A stretch of 64,000 nt of DNA, from assembly GCF_014650075.1 (NCBI RefSeq), contig NZ_BMUG01000007.1, positions 186,001 to 250,000 on the forward strand, in the 5' to 3' direction. Positions 57,043-64,000 of the stretch are shown in pieces; within the stretch, counting starts at the first letter, position 1; every line of letters begins with the position of its first letter. Position numbers and translations under genes: made by a program. The stretch comes from Streptomyces microflavus. Lineage in GTDB: Bacteria; Actinomycetota; Actinomycetes; Streptomycetales; Streptomycetaceae. The notes beneath the pieces are model-generated. The model had not been told where the DNA came from. It ran no database searches and saw only the letters and a list, made by a program, of their open reading frames with translations.

Positions 57043-57803
57043 GCCGGGGGGACGGCGGTACGAACCAGGGCGACGACGGTACGAAGGTGCGCGTGCTGCC
57101 CGCCGGGCCGCACGCCCTCCTCGTCGAACTGGCCGACGGTCAGCACGCCGAGGCCTTCCACGCCGAGCTCCTCCGCCGGCGCGAACGGGGCGCACTCCCC
57201 GGCGTACGCGAGATCGTCCCCGGCGCCCGGACCGTCCTGCTCGACGGGATTCCCGACGGGATTCTCGACGGGATCGAGGACCCTCGGGGCGGTGGTGGCC
57301 GGGTGCCCACCGCCCGCGACCGGCTCGCCCGGGAACTCCTCTCCTGGCAACTCCCGCCCCTGCACCGCGAGACGCACGACGCGGTCGAGATCCCCGTCGT
57401 GTACGACGGCCCCGACCTGGACGAGGTCGCCGCGCTCTGGGGCGTCGGCGCCGACGAGGTGCCCGCACTCCACTCCCGTACCGCGTTCCGGGTGGCCTTC
57501 TGCGGGTTCGCCCCCGGGTTCGGCTATCTGACCGGACTGCCCGAGCGGCTGCACGTGCCCCGGCGCACGACCCCGCGTACGAAGGTTCCGGCCGGGGCGC
57601 TGGCCCTCGCCGGGCCGTACACCGGGGTCTACCCGCGCCCTTCGCCCGGCGGCTGGCAGCTCATCGGGCGGATGGTGGACCCGGCGGCCCTGTGGGACCC
57701 GGCCAGGGAACCGGCGGCGCTGCTGGGACCCGGGACCCGGGTGCGGTTCGTGGCTGCGGAACCGGAGCGCGTACCCGTACCCCTTACGGAGGCGGGCAGT
57801 TGA
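57039..57803 (+). CDS. pxpB: 5-oxoprolinase subunit B (KipI-like)
   Basis: A 254-residue subunit (allophanate hydrolase subunit 1/KipI fold). After a non-conserved start of about 20 residues, VRVLPAGPHALLVELADGQHAEAFHAELL opens the domain; FRVAFCGFAPGFGYLTGLPERLHVPRRTTPRTKVPAGALALAG and TGVYPRPSPGGWQLIGR are diagnostic. A small repeat GIPDGILDGI (three 12-base units near 57245-57280) interrupts the usual loop. The start overlaps pxpA and the end overlaps pxpC, so the three are coupled. Confidence 0.94.
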   Translation: MSRGDGGTNQGDDGTKVRVLPAGPHALLVELADGQHAEAFHAELLRRRERGALPGVREIVPGARTVLLDGIPDGILDGIEDPRGGGGRVPTARDRLARELLSWQLPPLHRETHDAVEIPVVYDGPDLDEVAALWGVGADEVPALHSRTAFRVAFCGFAPGFGYLTGLPERLHVPRRTTPRTKVPAGALALAGPYTGVYPRPSPGGWQLIGRMVDPAALWDPAREPAALLGPGTRVRFVAAEPERVPVPLTEAGS

Positions 57804-58678
57804 CGTCCGTACGGGAGGGGAAGGGGATCCTCCACGTCGTCCGCCCCGGCGCCCTCACCACCGTCCAGGACGCGGGCCGCCCCGGCTGGGCGCACCTCGG
57901 CGTCGGGCGGGCCGGGGTGCTGGACGCCCCCGCCGCCCGGCTGGCCAACCGGCTGGCGGGCAACCGGCCGGGCGCCGCCCTCCTGGAGACCACCGTCACC
58001 GGGTGCGCGGTCCGCCCCGACCGGACCGTGGTGGCCGTCGTCGGCGGTGCGGGGTGCCGGGTGAGCGTCGACGGGCGGCCCGTGGCGTGGGGCGCGCCCG
58101 TGCGGGTTCCGGCGGGCGCGGTGCTGGACGTGGGCCCCGCGGTGAGCGGGGTACGCGGCTACCTGGCGTTCGCGGGCGGCCTTGAGCCGGAACCGGTGCT
58201 GGGCAGCCGCTCGGCCGACCTCCTCTCGGGCCTGGGCCCGGCCCCCCTCCGCGAGGGCGACACGCTGCCGCTCGGCGAACCGGCCGGGGAGCCACCGCAA
58301 TGCGAAGGCCCCGCCCCCTGGCCCGGCCGCCCCACCGAGCTGGTGCTGCCCCTCCACCTCGGCCCGCGCCACGCGTGGTTCACGGCCGCCGCGCTGCGTA
58401 CGCTCACCACCGCCGCCTACCGCGTCTCCCCGCACAGCAACCGCATCGGCCTCCGCACCGAGGGACCCGCCCTGGAGCGGGCCCGGGACGGCGAACTGCC
58501 CAGCGAGGGCATGGTGCTGGGGGCGATCCAGGTGCCCCCGGACGGGCTCCCCGTCGTCTTCCTCAACGACCACCCGACGACCGGGGGCTACCCGGTCGTC
58601 GGCGTCGTACCGGAAACCGCCCTCGCCGTGGCGGCGCAGGCGGTTCCGGGAACGCGGGTCAGGTTCGTACGGGCATGA
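57800..58678 (+). CDS. pxpC: 5-oxoprolinase subunit C (KipA-like)
   Basis: A 292-residue subunit (allophanate hydrolase subunit 2/KipA fold): ILHVVRPGALTTVQDAGRPGWAHLGVGRAGVLDAPAARLANRLAGN is invariant in the family, with VRGYLAFAGGLEPEPVLGSRSADL and FLNDHPTTGGYPVVG. The TTG at 57800 has GGAGG eight bases before it and overlaps the pxpB stop (TTGA), so it is the likely start despite being rare. The gene ends 22 bases from the convergent copper-ATPase gene. Confidence 0.94.
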   Translation: MTSVREGKGILHVVRPGALTTVQDAGRPGWAHLGVGRAGVLDAPAARLANRLAGNRPGAALLETTVTGCAVRPDRTVVAVVGGAGCRVSVDGRPVAWGAPVRVPAGAVLDVGPAVSGVRGYLAFAGGLEPEPVLGSRSADLLSGLGPAPLREGDTLPLGEPAGEPPQCEGPAPWPGRPTELVLPLHLGPRHAWFTAAALRTLTTAAYRVSPHSNRIGLRTEGPALERARDGELPSEGMVLGAIQVPPDGLPVVFLNDHPTTGGYPVVGVVPETALAVAAQAVPGTRVRFVRA

Positions 58679-58699
58679 GGAGCGACTCCCGGCGGCCCC

Positions 58700-61015
58700 T
58701 CACGCACCCTTGAAGCCGCGCAGCCGCAGCGAGTTGCCGACCACGAACACCGACGAGAACGCCATCGCGGCCCCGGCGATCATCGGGTTCAACAGCCCGG
58801 CCGCCGCCAGCGGCAGTGCGCCGACGTTGTAGGCGAAGGCCCAGAACAGGTTCGTCCGGATCGTGGAGAGCGTGCGGCGCGAGAGCCGGATGGCGTCGGC
58901 GGCGGCCCGCAGGTCTCCCCGTACGAGGGTGAGGTCGCTCGCCTCGATCGCGGCATCCGTCCCCGTACCCATGGCCAGGCCCAGGTCGGCCTGGGCGAGG
59001 GCGGCGGCGTCGTTGACCCCGTCGCCGACCATGGCCACGCTCCGGCCCTCCGCCTGGAGGCGCTTGACGACGTCGACCTTGTCCTCGGGCATGACCTCCG
59101 CGTACACCTGGTCGGGTGCGATGCCCACCTCGGCGGCGACCGCCTCCGCGACGGCCCGGTTGTCACCGGTGAGGAGGATCGGGGTGAGCCCGAGGGCGCG
59201 CAGCCGCTCGATGGCCTCGGCGCTGGTGTCCTTCACCGCGTCCGCGACCTCCAGGACCGCCCGCGCCTCCCCGTCCCACGCCACCGCGATCGCGGTGCGC
59301 CCGGCGTTCTCGGCCTCGGCCTTGGCGCGGGCCAGCCTGTCCGGCAGGTGGATCTCCCACTCGGCCAGCAACTGCTCCCGGCCGACGAGGACGGCGTGCC
59401 CTTCGACCACGCCCTGGACGCCGAGTCCGGGGATGTTGGCGAAGTCTTCGGGGGTGGGGAGGGTGGCTCCGAGGCGGTCGGCCGCGCCTGTGGCGACGGC
59501 CTGGGCGATGGGGTGTTCGGAGGAGTGCTCCAGAGCCCCCGCCAGGCGCAGGACGGTGTTCTCGTCCGTGTCCTGGGCTGTGTGGACGGTGAGGAGGGTC
59601 ATCTTGCCGGTGGTGACGGTGCCGGTCTTGTCCAGGACGATGGTGTCGACGCGACGGGTGGTTTCGAGGACTTCGGGGCCTTTGATGAGGATGCCGAGCT
59701 GGGCGCCGCGGCCGGTGCCGACCATGAGGGCGGTGGGGGTGGCGAGGCCGAGGGCGCAGGGGCAGGCGATGATCAGGACCGCGACGGCGGCGGTGAACGC
59801 GGCGGTGAGCCCGGCGCCGCTGCCGAGCCAGAAGCCCAGGGTGCCGAGCGCGAGGGCGATGACGATGGGGACGAAGACGGCGGAGATGCGGTCGGCGAGG
59901 CGTTGGGCCGCTGCTTTGCCGTTCTGGGCGTCCTCGACCAGGCGGGCCATGCGGGCGAGCTGGGTGTCGGAGCCGATGCGGGTGGCTTCGATGACGAGTC
60001 GGCCGCCGGCGTTGATCGTCGCCCCGGTCACGGAGTCACCGGTGGTGACCTCCACGGGCACGGACTCACCGGTCAGCATCGACGCGTCCACGGCCGAGCT
60101 GCCCTCGATGACCGTGCCGTCGGTGGCGATCTTCTCCCCGGGCCGGACCAGGAAGTGGTCCCCGACCTGGAGTTCGGCGGTCGGCACGGTCACCTCGCGG
60201 CCGTCGCGCAGGACGGTGACCTCCTTCGCGCCCAGCTCCATCAGGGCCCGGAGCGCGGCTCCGGCCTTCCGCTTGGAGCGGGCCTCGAAGTAGCGCCCGG
60301 CGAGGATGAAGGCGGTCACTCCGGCGGCGGCTTCGAGGTAGATGTTCCCGGCGCCGTCGCTGCGCGCGATGGTCAGCTCGAACGGGTGCGTCATCCCGGT
60401 CATGCCCGCCGTGCCGAAGAACAGCGCCCACACCGACCACAGGAACGCGGCCGACGTACCGACCGAGATCAGCGTGTCCATCGTCGCCGCGCCGTGCCGG
60501 AGGTTGGTCCAGGCGGCCCGGTGGAAGGGCCAGCCGGCGTACGTGACGACGGGGGCGGCGAGGGTCAGGGAGAGCCACTGCCAGTTGTCGAACTGGAGGG
60601 CGGGGATCATCGCCATCGCGATGACCGGGACGGCGAGGACGAGCGAGGTGATCAGGCGCTGACGGAGGGCGGTGAGCCCGTCGTCGGGTTCGGACCGCGC
60701 CGTCCCGCTCCTCTCCGTGTCCGGCCTCCTCGTATCCGGCGGCGGTGGTTCCTCGGCGGTGTAGCCGGTGGCCTCGACGGTGGAGATCAGATCCTGTACG
60801 GAGACGTCCTCGCCCCGGTACGTCACCTTCGCCTTCTCGGTGGCGTAGTTGACGGTGGCCTCCACGCCGTCCATCCGGTTGAGCTTCTTCTCGATACGGG
60901 CCGCGCAGGAGGCGCAGGTCATGCCACCGATGGCGAGCTCGACGGTGCCGGTGGCGGTGGCGGTGGCGGTGCCGGTACCGGTGGCGGTGGTGATGTCGCT
61001 GGTGGTCGCGGGCAC
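58700..61015 (-). CDS. copA: Copper-exporting P1B-type ATPase
   Basis: A 771-residue membrane ATPase that pumps Cu(I) out. A low-complexity Thr/Ala/Gly start (residues 4-23, from a GGTGGC-type run) precedes one metal-binding domain with GMTCASC (31-37). Eight helices follow, with CPC (about 417-419) in the transport path, the phosphorylation site DKTGT (about 460), SSEHPIAQAV with the conserved His-Pro, and GDGVNDAAALAQADLG. A CsoR-like palindrome and a good promoter lie upstream. It is divergent from the CutC-family gene. Confidence 0.95.
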   Translation of the reverse strand: MPATTSDITTATGTGTATATATGTVELAIGGMTCASCAARIEKKLNRMDGVEATVNYATEKAKVTYRGEDVSVQDLISTVEATGYTAEEPPPPDTRRPDTERSGTARSEPDDGLTALRQRLITSLVLAVPVIAMAMIPALQFDNWQWLSLTLAAPVVTYAGWPFHRAAWTNLRHGAATMDTLISVGTSAAFLWSVWALFFGTAGMTGMTHPFELTIARSDGAGNIYLEAAAGVTAFILAGRYFEARSKRKAGAALRALMELGAKEVTVLRDGREVTVPTAELQVGDHFLVRPGEKIATDGTVIEGSSAVDASMLTGESVPVEVTTGDSVTGATINAGGRLVIEATRIGSDTQLARMARLVEDAQNGKAAAQRLADRISAVFVPIVIALALGTLGFWLGSGAGLTAAFTAAVAVLIIACPCALGLATPTALMVGTGRGAQLGILIKGPEVLETTRRVDTIVLDKTGTVTTGKMTLLTVHTAQDTDENTVLRLAGALEHSSEHPIAQAVATGAADRLGATLPTPEDFANIPGLGVQGVVEGHAVLVGREQLLAEWEIHLPDRLARAKAEAENAGRTAIAVAWDGEARAVLEVADAVKDTSAEAIERLRALGLTPILLTGDNRAVAEAVAAEVGIAPDQVYAEVMPEDKVDVVKRLQAEGRSVAMVGDGVNDAAALAQADLGLAMGTGTDAAIEASDLTLVRGDLRAAADAIRLSRRTLSTIRTNLFWAFAYNVGALPLAAAGLLNPMIAGAAMAFSSVFVVGNSLRLRGFKGA

Positions 61016-61039
61016 GGGGTCCTCCTCGGGGCGGTTCAG

Positions 61040-61058
61040 ATACCCCTAGGGGGTATCC
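61040..61058. promoter_or_regulatory. CsoR-type copper operator upstream of copA
   Basis: GATACCCCTAGGGGGTATC is a palindrome of the ATACCCC-GGGGTAT class recognised by CsoR repressors. It lies 25 bases before the copA ATG, in the early transcribed region. A related half (TATACCCCCCACCCCTAT) overlaps the promoter at 61075-61092. Confidence 0.85.
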
Positions 61059-61072
61059 CTTTCTCCTCTCAT

Positions 61073-61101
61073 GTATACCCCCCACCCCTATGAAACGCAA
61101 G
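61073..61101 (-). promoter_or_regulatory. Promoter of copA
   Basis: On the minus strand TTGCGT (61096-61101) and TATACA (61073-61078) are separated by exactly 17 bases, an unusually good -35/-10 pair for this genome. Transcription would begin near 61066, just upstream of the CsoR-type palindrome. Confidence 0.75.
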
Positions 61102-61245
61102 GGGCGTCCGGGGCGTCGGCGTCCGCCTTCGCCCCGCTATGGGCGCGAGTCTCGTCACTCGTCTGCGGTGCGGGGTCGCGCATCTTGGCGATCATGCGTT
61201 CAGATGGAGGGCTGCGCGGCCGCTCGGCCGCCCCGTAGGCTGGTC

Positions 61246-61261
61246 ATTGGACTAGACCTAT
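61246..61261. promoter_or_regulatory. DasR-like box upstream of the CutC-family gene
   Basis: ATTGGACTAGACCTAT; its reverse complement ATAGGTCTAGTCCAAT agrees at 14 of 16 positions with the nagKA box AAAGGTCTAGTCCACT at the other end of the window. It lies 30 bases before the cutC ATG. Confidence 0.65.
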
Positions 61262-61290
61262 AGGTGCGCGTATCGGAGGAATGGGGACCC

Positions 61291-61980
61291 ATGAGCAACC
61301 GTGCAGTCCTGGAGGTGATCGCTCTCGACGCGGAGGACGCGGTCGCCGCCCAGGCAGGTGGTGCAGACCGCCTCGAACTGGTCACCGACATGGCCGCGGA
61401 CGGCCTGACGCCGTCACGGGAGACCTTCGCGGCGATCCGGTCCGCCGTGGACATCCCGCTGCGCGTCATGCTCAGGCTGGCGGACGGGTTCGCCGCCGGT
61501 GACATCGAGGTGCTGGCCCGCACGGCCCGTGAACTGCGGGCGGAGGGGGCCGACGAGTTCGTCCTCGGCTTCCTCGACCAGGACGGCCACGCCGACCTCG
61601 TGGCCGTCGAGCGGATCGTCGCCCAGCTGGACGGCAGCGCGTGGACGTTCCACCGCGCGATCGACCGGGCCACCGACCGCGACGCCCTGCGCAAGCAGCT
61701 CGCGGACCTGCCCGGCCTGGACACGTACCTCACGGCGGGTTCGGCGGCCGGGGTCGACGACGGCATCCCGACGCTCCTCGCCGAGGCCGCCCGCACCGGG
61801 GAGCCGGGGTACGAGGCGCAGATCCTGGTGGGCGGCGGGCTCCAGCTCCACCACCTGCCCCAACTGCGGGCGGCGGGCATCGACGCCTTCCACATCGGCG
61901 GTGCGGCCCGCCCGGCCGGCTGGTCGGCGCCGGTGGACGCGGCGGCGGTACGGGAGTGGCGCGAGGCGCTCGACGCCTGA
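61291..61980 (+). CDS. cutC: CutC family protein
   Basis: A 229-residue TIM-barrel protein: VLEVIALDAEDAVAAQAGGADRLELVTDMAADGLTPS, PLRVMLRLADGF, GADEFVLGFLDQDGHAD, TFHRAIDRATD and ILVGGGLQLHHLPQLRAAGIDAFHIGGAARP are the CutC landmarks. The name reflects a proposed role in copper handling; the biochemical activity is unsettled. It is divergent from copA, which supports copper, but its own promoter carries a DasR-like box, which suggests amino-sugar control. ATG 61291 with GGAGGA ten bases upstream. Confidence 0.88.
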   Translation: MSNRAVLEVIALDAEDAVAAQAGGADRLELVTDMAADGLTPSRETFAAIRSAVDIPLRVMLRLADGFAAGDIEVLARTARELRAEGADEFVLGFLDQDGHADLVAVERIVAQLDGSAWTFHRAIDRATDRDALRKQLADLPGLDTYLTAGSAAGVDDGIPTLLAEAARTGEPGYEAQILVGGGLQLHHLPQLRAAGIDAFHIGGAARPAGWSAPVDAAAVREWREALDA

Positions 61981-61995
61981 GGCGCCAGTAGGCGC

Positions 61996-62022
61996 GGGGA
62001 GGGGCTGGGCCGGCCCCTCCCC
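61996..62022. terminator. Terminator between cutC and the helicase gene
   Basis: GGGGAGGGGC and GCCCCTCCCC form a perfect 10-base-pair stem with a 7-base loop between two convergent genes. Confidence 0.85.
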
Positions 62023-62037
62023 ACCCCGCCCCCCGGT

Positions 62038-64000
62038 TTAGACCAACGCCTCCGGCAGTTCCGCCGCGTGCACCACCGTCAGCCCCGACACCGCACGGGT
62101 CAGCGCGACGTACAGCCGCCGCAGCCCGGTCCGCTCGTCCGGCTCGCCGTCCACCACGGCCGCCGGCTCGTCCAGCACCACGTAGTCGTACTCCAGGCCC
62201 TTGGCGAGCGAGGCGGGCACCAGCGTCAGCCGGGACGCGGCGGTGGTCTCCTCACCGGGCGACAGATGCGCGTGGCCCGCGGCGGCCAGCGCCGCACCCA
62301 GCGCCGGGATCCGGGCGTCGGCGGCGATCAGCCCGATGGACCCCTCGTGGAGCAGGGACTCCTCGCAGGCGGCGACGACGGCCGCGTCCAGCGCCTCCGC
62401 TCCGGGAACCTCCCGTACGACCAGCGAACCGGGCGACTCACGCACCGACTCCACCGCCGCGAGCCCCGGCGAGATCGCGGGCAGCAGCCGGGAGGCGTAC
62501 GCGATGACCTCGCGCGGCACGCGGAACCCGGCGGTCAGCTCCTCCACGACCGCGTCCGCCTTCCCCAGATGGAACAGGGCCTCGCTCCAGCTCTCCGTGG
62601 ACCACGGCGTCGTCCCCTGGGCGAGGTCTCCGAGCACCGTCGCCGAACCCGTCGAGCACCGTCGCCCCACCGCCCGGTACTGCATGGGCGAGAGGTCCTG
62701 CGCCTCGTCGAGCACGACATGGCCGAGCGAGTGCGTACGGGCCACCAGGTCACGGGCCTCGTCGATGAGCACCGCGTCCGCCGCCGACCACTTGGCCGTC
62801 TTCACGCTGCGGGCGGGCTTCGCCCAGAGGATCAGCTTCTGCTCGTCCTCGCCGAGGAGCCCCTCCGCGTGGGCGGCGAGGAACTCCGGCTCGGCGAGCA
62901 GCCTCAGCACGAGCTTCGCCGGGTCGACGGCGGGCCAGATCGCCTTCACGGCGGCCTTCACCGCGGGGTTGCGGGCCACCGTGTTCTGCACCCGGTCGTC
63001 CGGGGCCTCGCCCGCCTCCTCCATCCGTACGAGGACGGCGTGCGCGATCCGCTGCGGCAGGGCCTCGTGGGCGGAGCCGTACCGCATGTCCCGGGCGAGC
63101 AGCTCGTCCACCATCTCCTCGATCTCGTACGCGGGCACCCGCCAGCGCCGCGACCCGCGCACCACGACGACGGGCTCGGTGGGGGTGGTGACATGCGAGC
63201 GGATGGCCCGGCGCAGCACCTCGGCCATGCGGGCGTCGCCCTTGATGACGGCGGCGGCCGCGTCGTCCGTGGACCGGACCTCCACGTCCGCCGTCACCAG
63301 GTCGTCCACGGTGGCCTGCTTGACCTCCAGCTCACCGAGGGCGGGCAGGACCTGCTCGATGTAGTGGAGGAAGGACCGGTTCGGCCCGATGACGAGAGTG
63401 CCGGTCCGGGCGAGGCGGTCCCGGTGCGCGTAGAGCAGGAAGGCCACCCGGTGCAGGCCCACGGCGGTCTTCCCGGTGCCGGGACCCCCCTGCACACAGA
63501 CGGTGCCGCCGAGGCCACTTCGTACGATCTCGTCCTGCTCGGGCTGGATGGTGGCGACGATGTCGCGCATCGGGCCGACGCGGGGCCGCTCGATCTCGGC
63601 CTGGAGGAGGCGGCTGGTGTGGGCGACCTCGGCGGGGTCGGTGAGGTGCTCGTCCTCGTACGCGGTGAGCTCGCCGGCGGTGTACCCGAAGCGGCGGCGG
63701 AGCCCGACGTCCTGGGGGTTCTTCGGGGACGCCTGGTAGTACGGCTGGGAGACAGGGGCCCGCCAGTCGATGACCATCGGGTCCCCGGCGGCGTCGTGGA
63801 CGTGCCGGCGCCCGATGTAGAACCGCTCGCCCTCCGCACCTTCGGCGAGGTCGCCGCCGACGGCGTGGAGGTAGTCGAGGCGGCCGAAGAACAGGGGGGT
63901 GTGGGAGAGGTCGGCGAGCGCCTTGATGCGGTCGTCGATCTGGGACTGGAGCACGGCGGCGTTGACCCAGTTCGCGGTGACATCGCGGATGTCGAGGGCC
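62038..64000 (-). CDS. HelD-like UvrD/Rep-type helicase, N-terminus beyond the window
   Basis: At least 654 residues of an SF1 helicase related to HelD, which recycles stalled RNA polymerase. The reading frame continues to the right edge (DIRDVTANWVNAAVLQSQIDDRIKAL), so the internal GTG at 63954 is not the start and the N-terminal coiled coil is only partly seen. Walker A is GGPGTGKTAVGLHR, motif II VVLDEAQDLSPMQYR, and motif VI GLRRLYVALTRAVSGL. The gene is convergent with cutC. Actinobacterial HelD proteins can confer rifamycin tolerance; whether this one does is unknown. Confidence 0.9.
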   Translation of the reverse strand, partial: ALDIRDVTANWVNAAVLQSQIDDRIKALADLSHTPLFFGRLDYLHAVGGDLAEGAEGERFYIGRRHVHDAAGDPMVIDWRAPVSQPYYQASPKNPQDVGLRRRFGYTAGELTAYEDEHLTDPAEVAHTSRLLQAEIERPRVGPMRDIVATIQPEQDEIVRSGLGGTVCVQGGPGTGKTAVGLHRVAFLLYAHRDRLARTGTLVIGPNRSFLHYIEQVLPALGELEVKQATVDDLVTADVEVRSTDDAAAAVIKGDARMAEVLRRAIRSHVTTPTEPVVVVRGSRRWRVPAYEIEEMVDELLARDMRYGSAHEALPQRIAHAVLVRMEEAGEAPDDRVQNTVARNPAVKAAVKAIWPAVDPAKLVLRLLAEPEFLAAHAEGLLGEDEQKLILWAKPARSVKTAKWSAADAVLIDEARDLVARTHSLGHVVLDEAQDLSPMQYRAVGRRCSTGSATVLGDLAQGTTPWSTESWSEALFHLGKADAVVEELTAGFRVPREVIAYASRLLPAISPGLAAVESVRESPGSLVVREVPGAEALDAAVVAACEESLLHEGSIGLIAADARIPALGAALAAAGHAHLSPGEETTAASRLTLVPASLAKGLEYDYVVLDEPAAVVDGEPDERTGLRRLYVALTRAVSGLTVVHAAELPEALV

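Noticed and set aside
59348..61093. Long plus-strand open frame opposite copA
   Set aside because: It is antisense to a fully conserved P-type ATPase and shows low-complexity composition.
1..64000. tRNA, rRNA, insertion sequences or integrated element borders
   Set aside because: No cloverleaf, transposase or attachment-type direct repeat was recognised; gene content and base composition are uniform apart from the CRISPR and lasso upstream regions.

Overview
The window is chromosomal DNA of a Streptomyces. GC content is very high, third codon positions are almost always G or C, and GTG and TTG starts are frequent. Gene order nagA-nagK / sugar-binding lipoprotein / otsB / otsA / gpgS-like / thrC / sulfur carrier / cold-shock / groEL2 matches, from memory, the core region of the S. 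coelicolor chromosome. The lasso precursor core resembles peptides I recall from the S. roseosporus/griseus group, so that clade is a reasonable guess. No rRNA, tRNA, insertion sequence, prophage or origin was recognised.

Layout. 1-3.7 kb: amino-sugar genes nagA (cut by the left edge) and nagK, with a divergent lipoprotein; two DasR-type boxes lie between them. 3.7-13 kb: housekeeping genes for trehalose synthesis (otsB/otsA), a glucosyl-3-phosphoglycerate synthase homologue, thrC behind a SAM riboswitch, a CysO-like sulfur carrier, a cold-shock protein and groEL2 behind a four-half-site CIRCE array. 13.5-18.2 kb: a complete class II lasso peptide operon (precursor, cyclase, RRE, leader peptidase, ABC exporter). 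18.2-25 kb: a decayed Uma2-family protein, an HTH protein, an acetyltransferase, an ECF sigma factor with a membrane partner, a PIG-V-type mannosyltransferase and a secreted GH87-like beta-helix enzyme. 25.1-27.5 kb: two type I-E CRISPR arrays with no cas genes, separated by a DUF397/Scr1-type pair. 28-38.3 kb: two small secreted proteins, then a beta-1,3-glucan utilisation locus (GH1 beta-glucosidase, two permeases, binding protein, secreted GH81 endoglucanase, LacI repressor) tied together by shared GAGAGCGCTCTC boxes.

38.5-45 kb: small conserved proteins, a PRC-barrel protein, an SRPBCC protein, and a bacteriophytochrome-like kinase facing an Rcp-type response regulator plus SpoIIE-type phosphatase operon. 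46.6-50.1 kb: N-acetylmuramic acid uptake and catabolism (murP, murQ, rpiR/murR). MurQ and the NagK/NagA pair both feed GlcNAc-6-phosphate into the same route. 50.2-64 kb: small hypotheticals, a HAD phosphatase, an MFS exporter, a PQQ-propeller lipoprotein, an HD hydrolase, 5-oxoprolinase genes pxpABC, a copper ATPase with a CsoR-type operator, a divergent CutC-family gene with a DasR-like box, and a HelD-like helicase cut by the right edge.

Cross-cutting themes: carbon scavenging from cell-wall and fungal polymers, with recognisable operators (DasR, LacI, MurR/RpiR); and, at three minus-strand genes, tandem duplication of the gene's own 3' end just past the stop codon.
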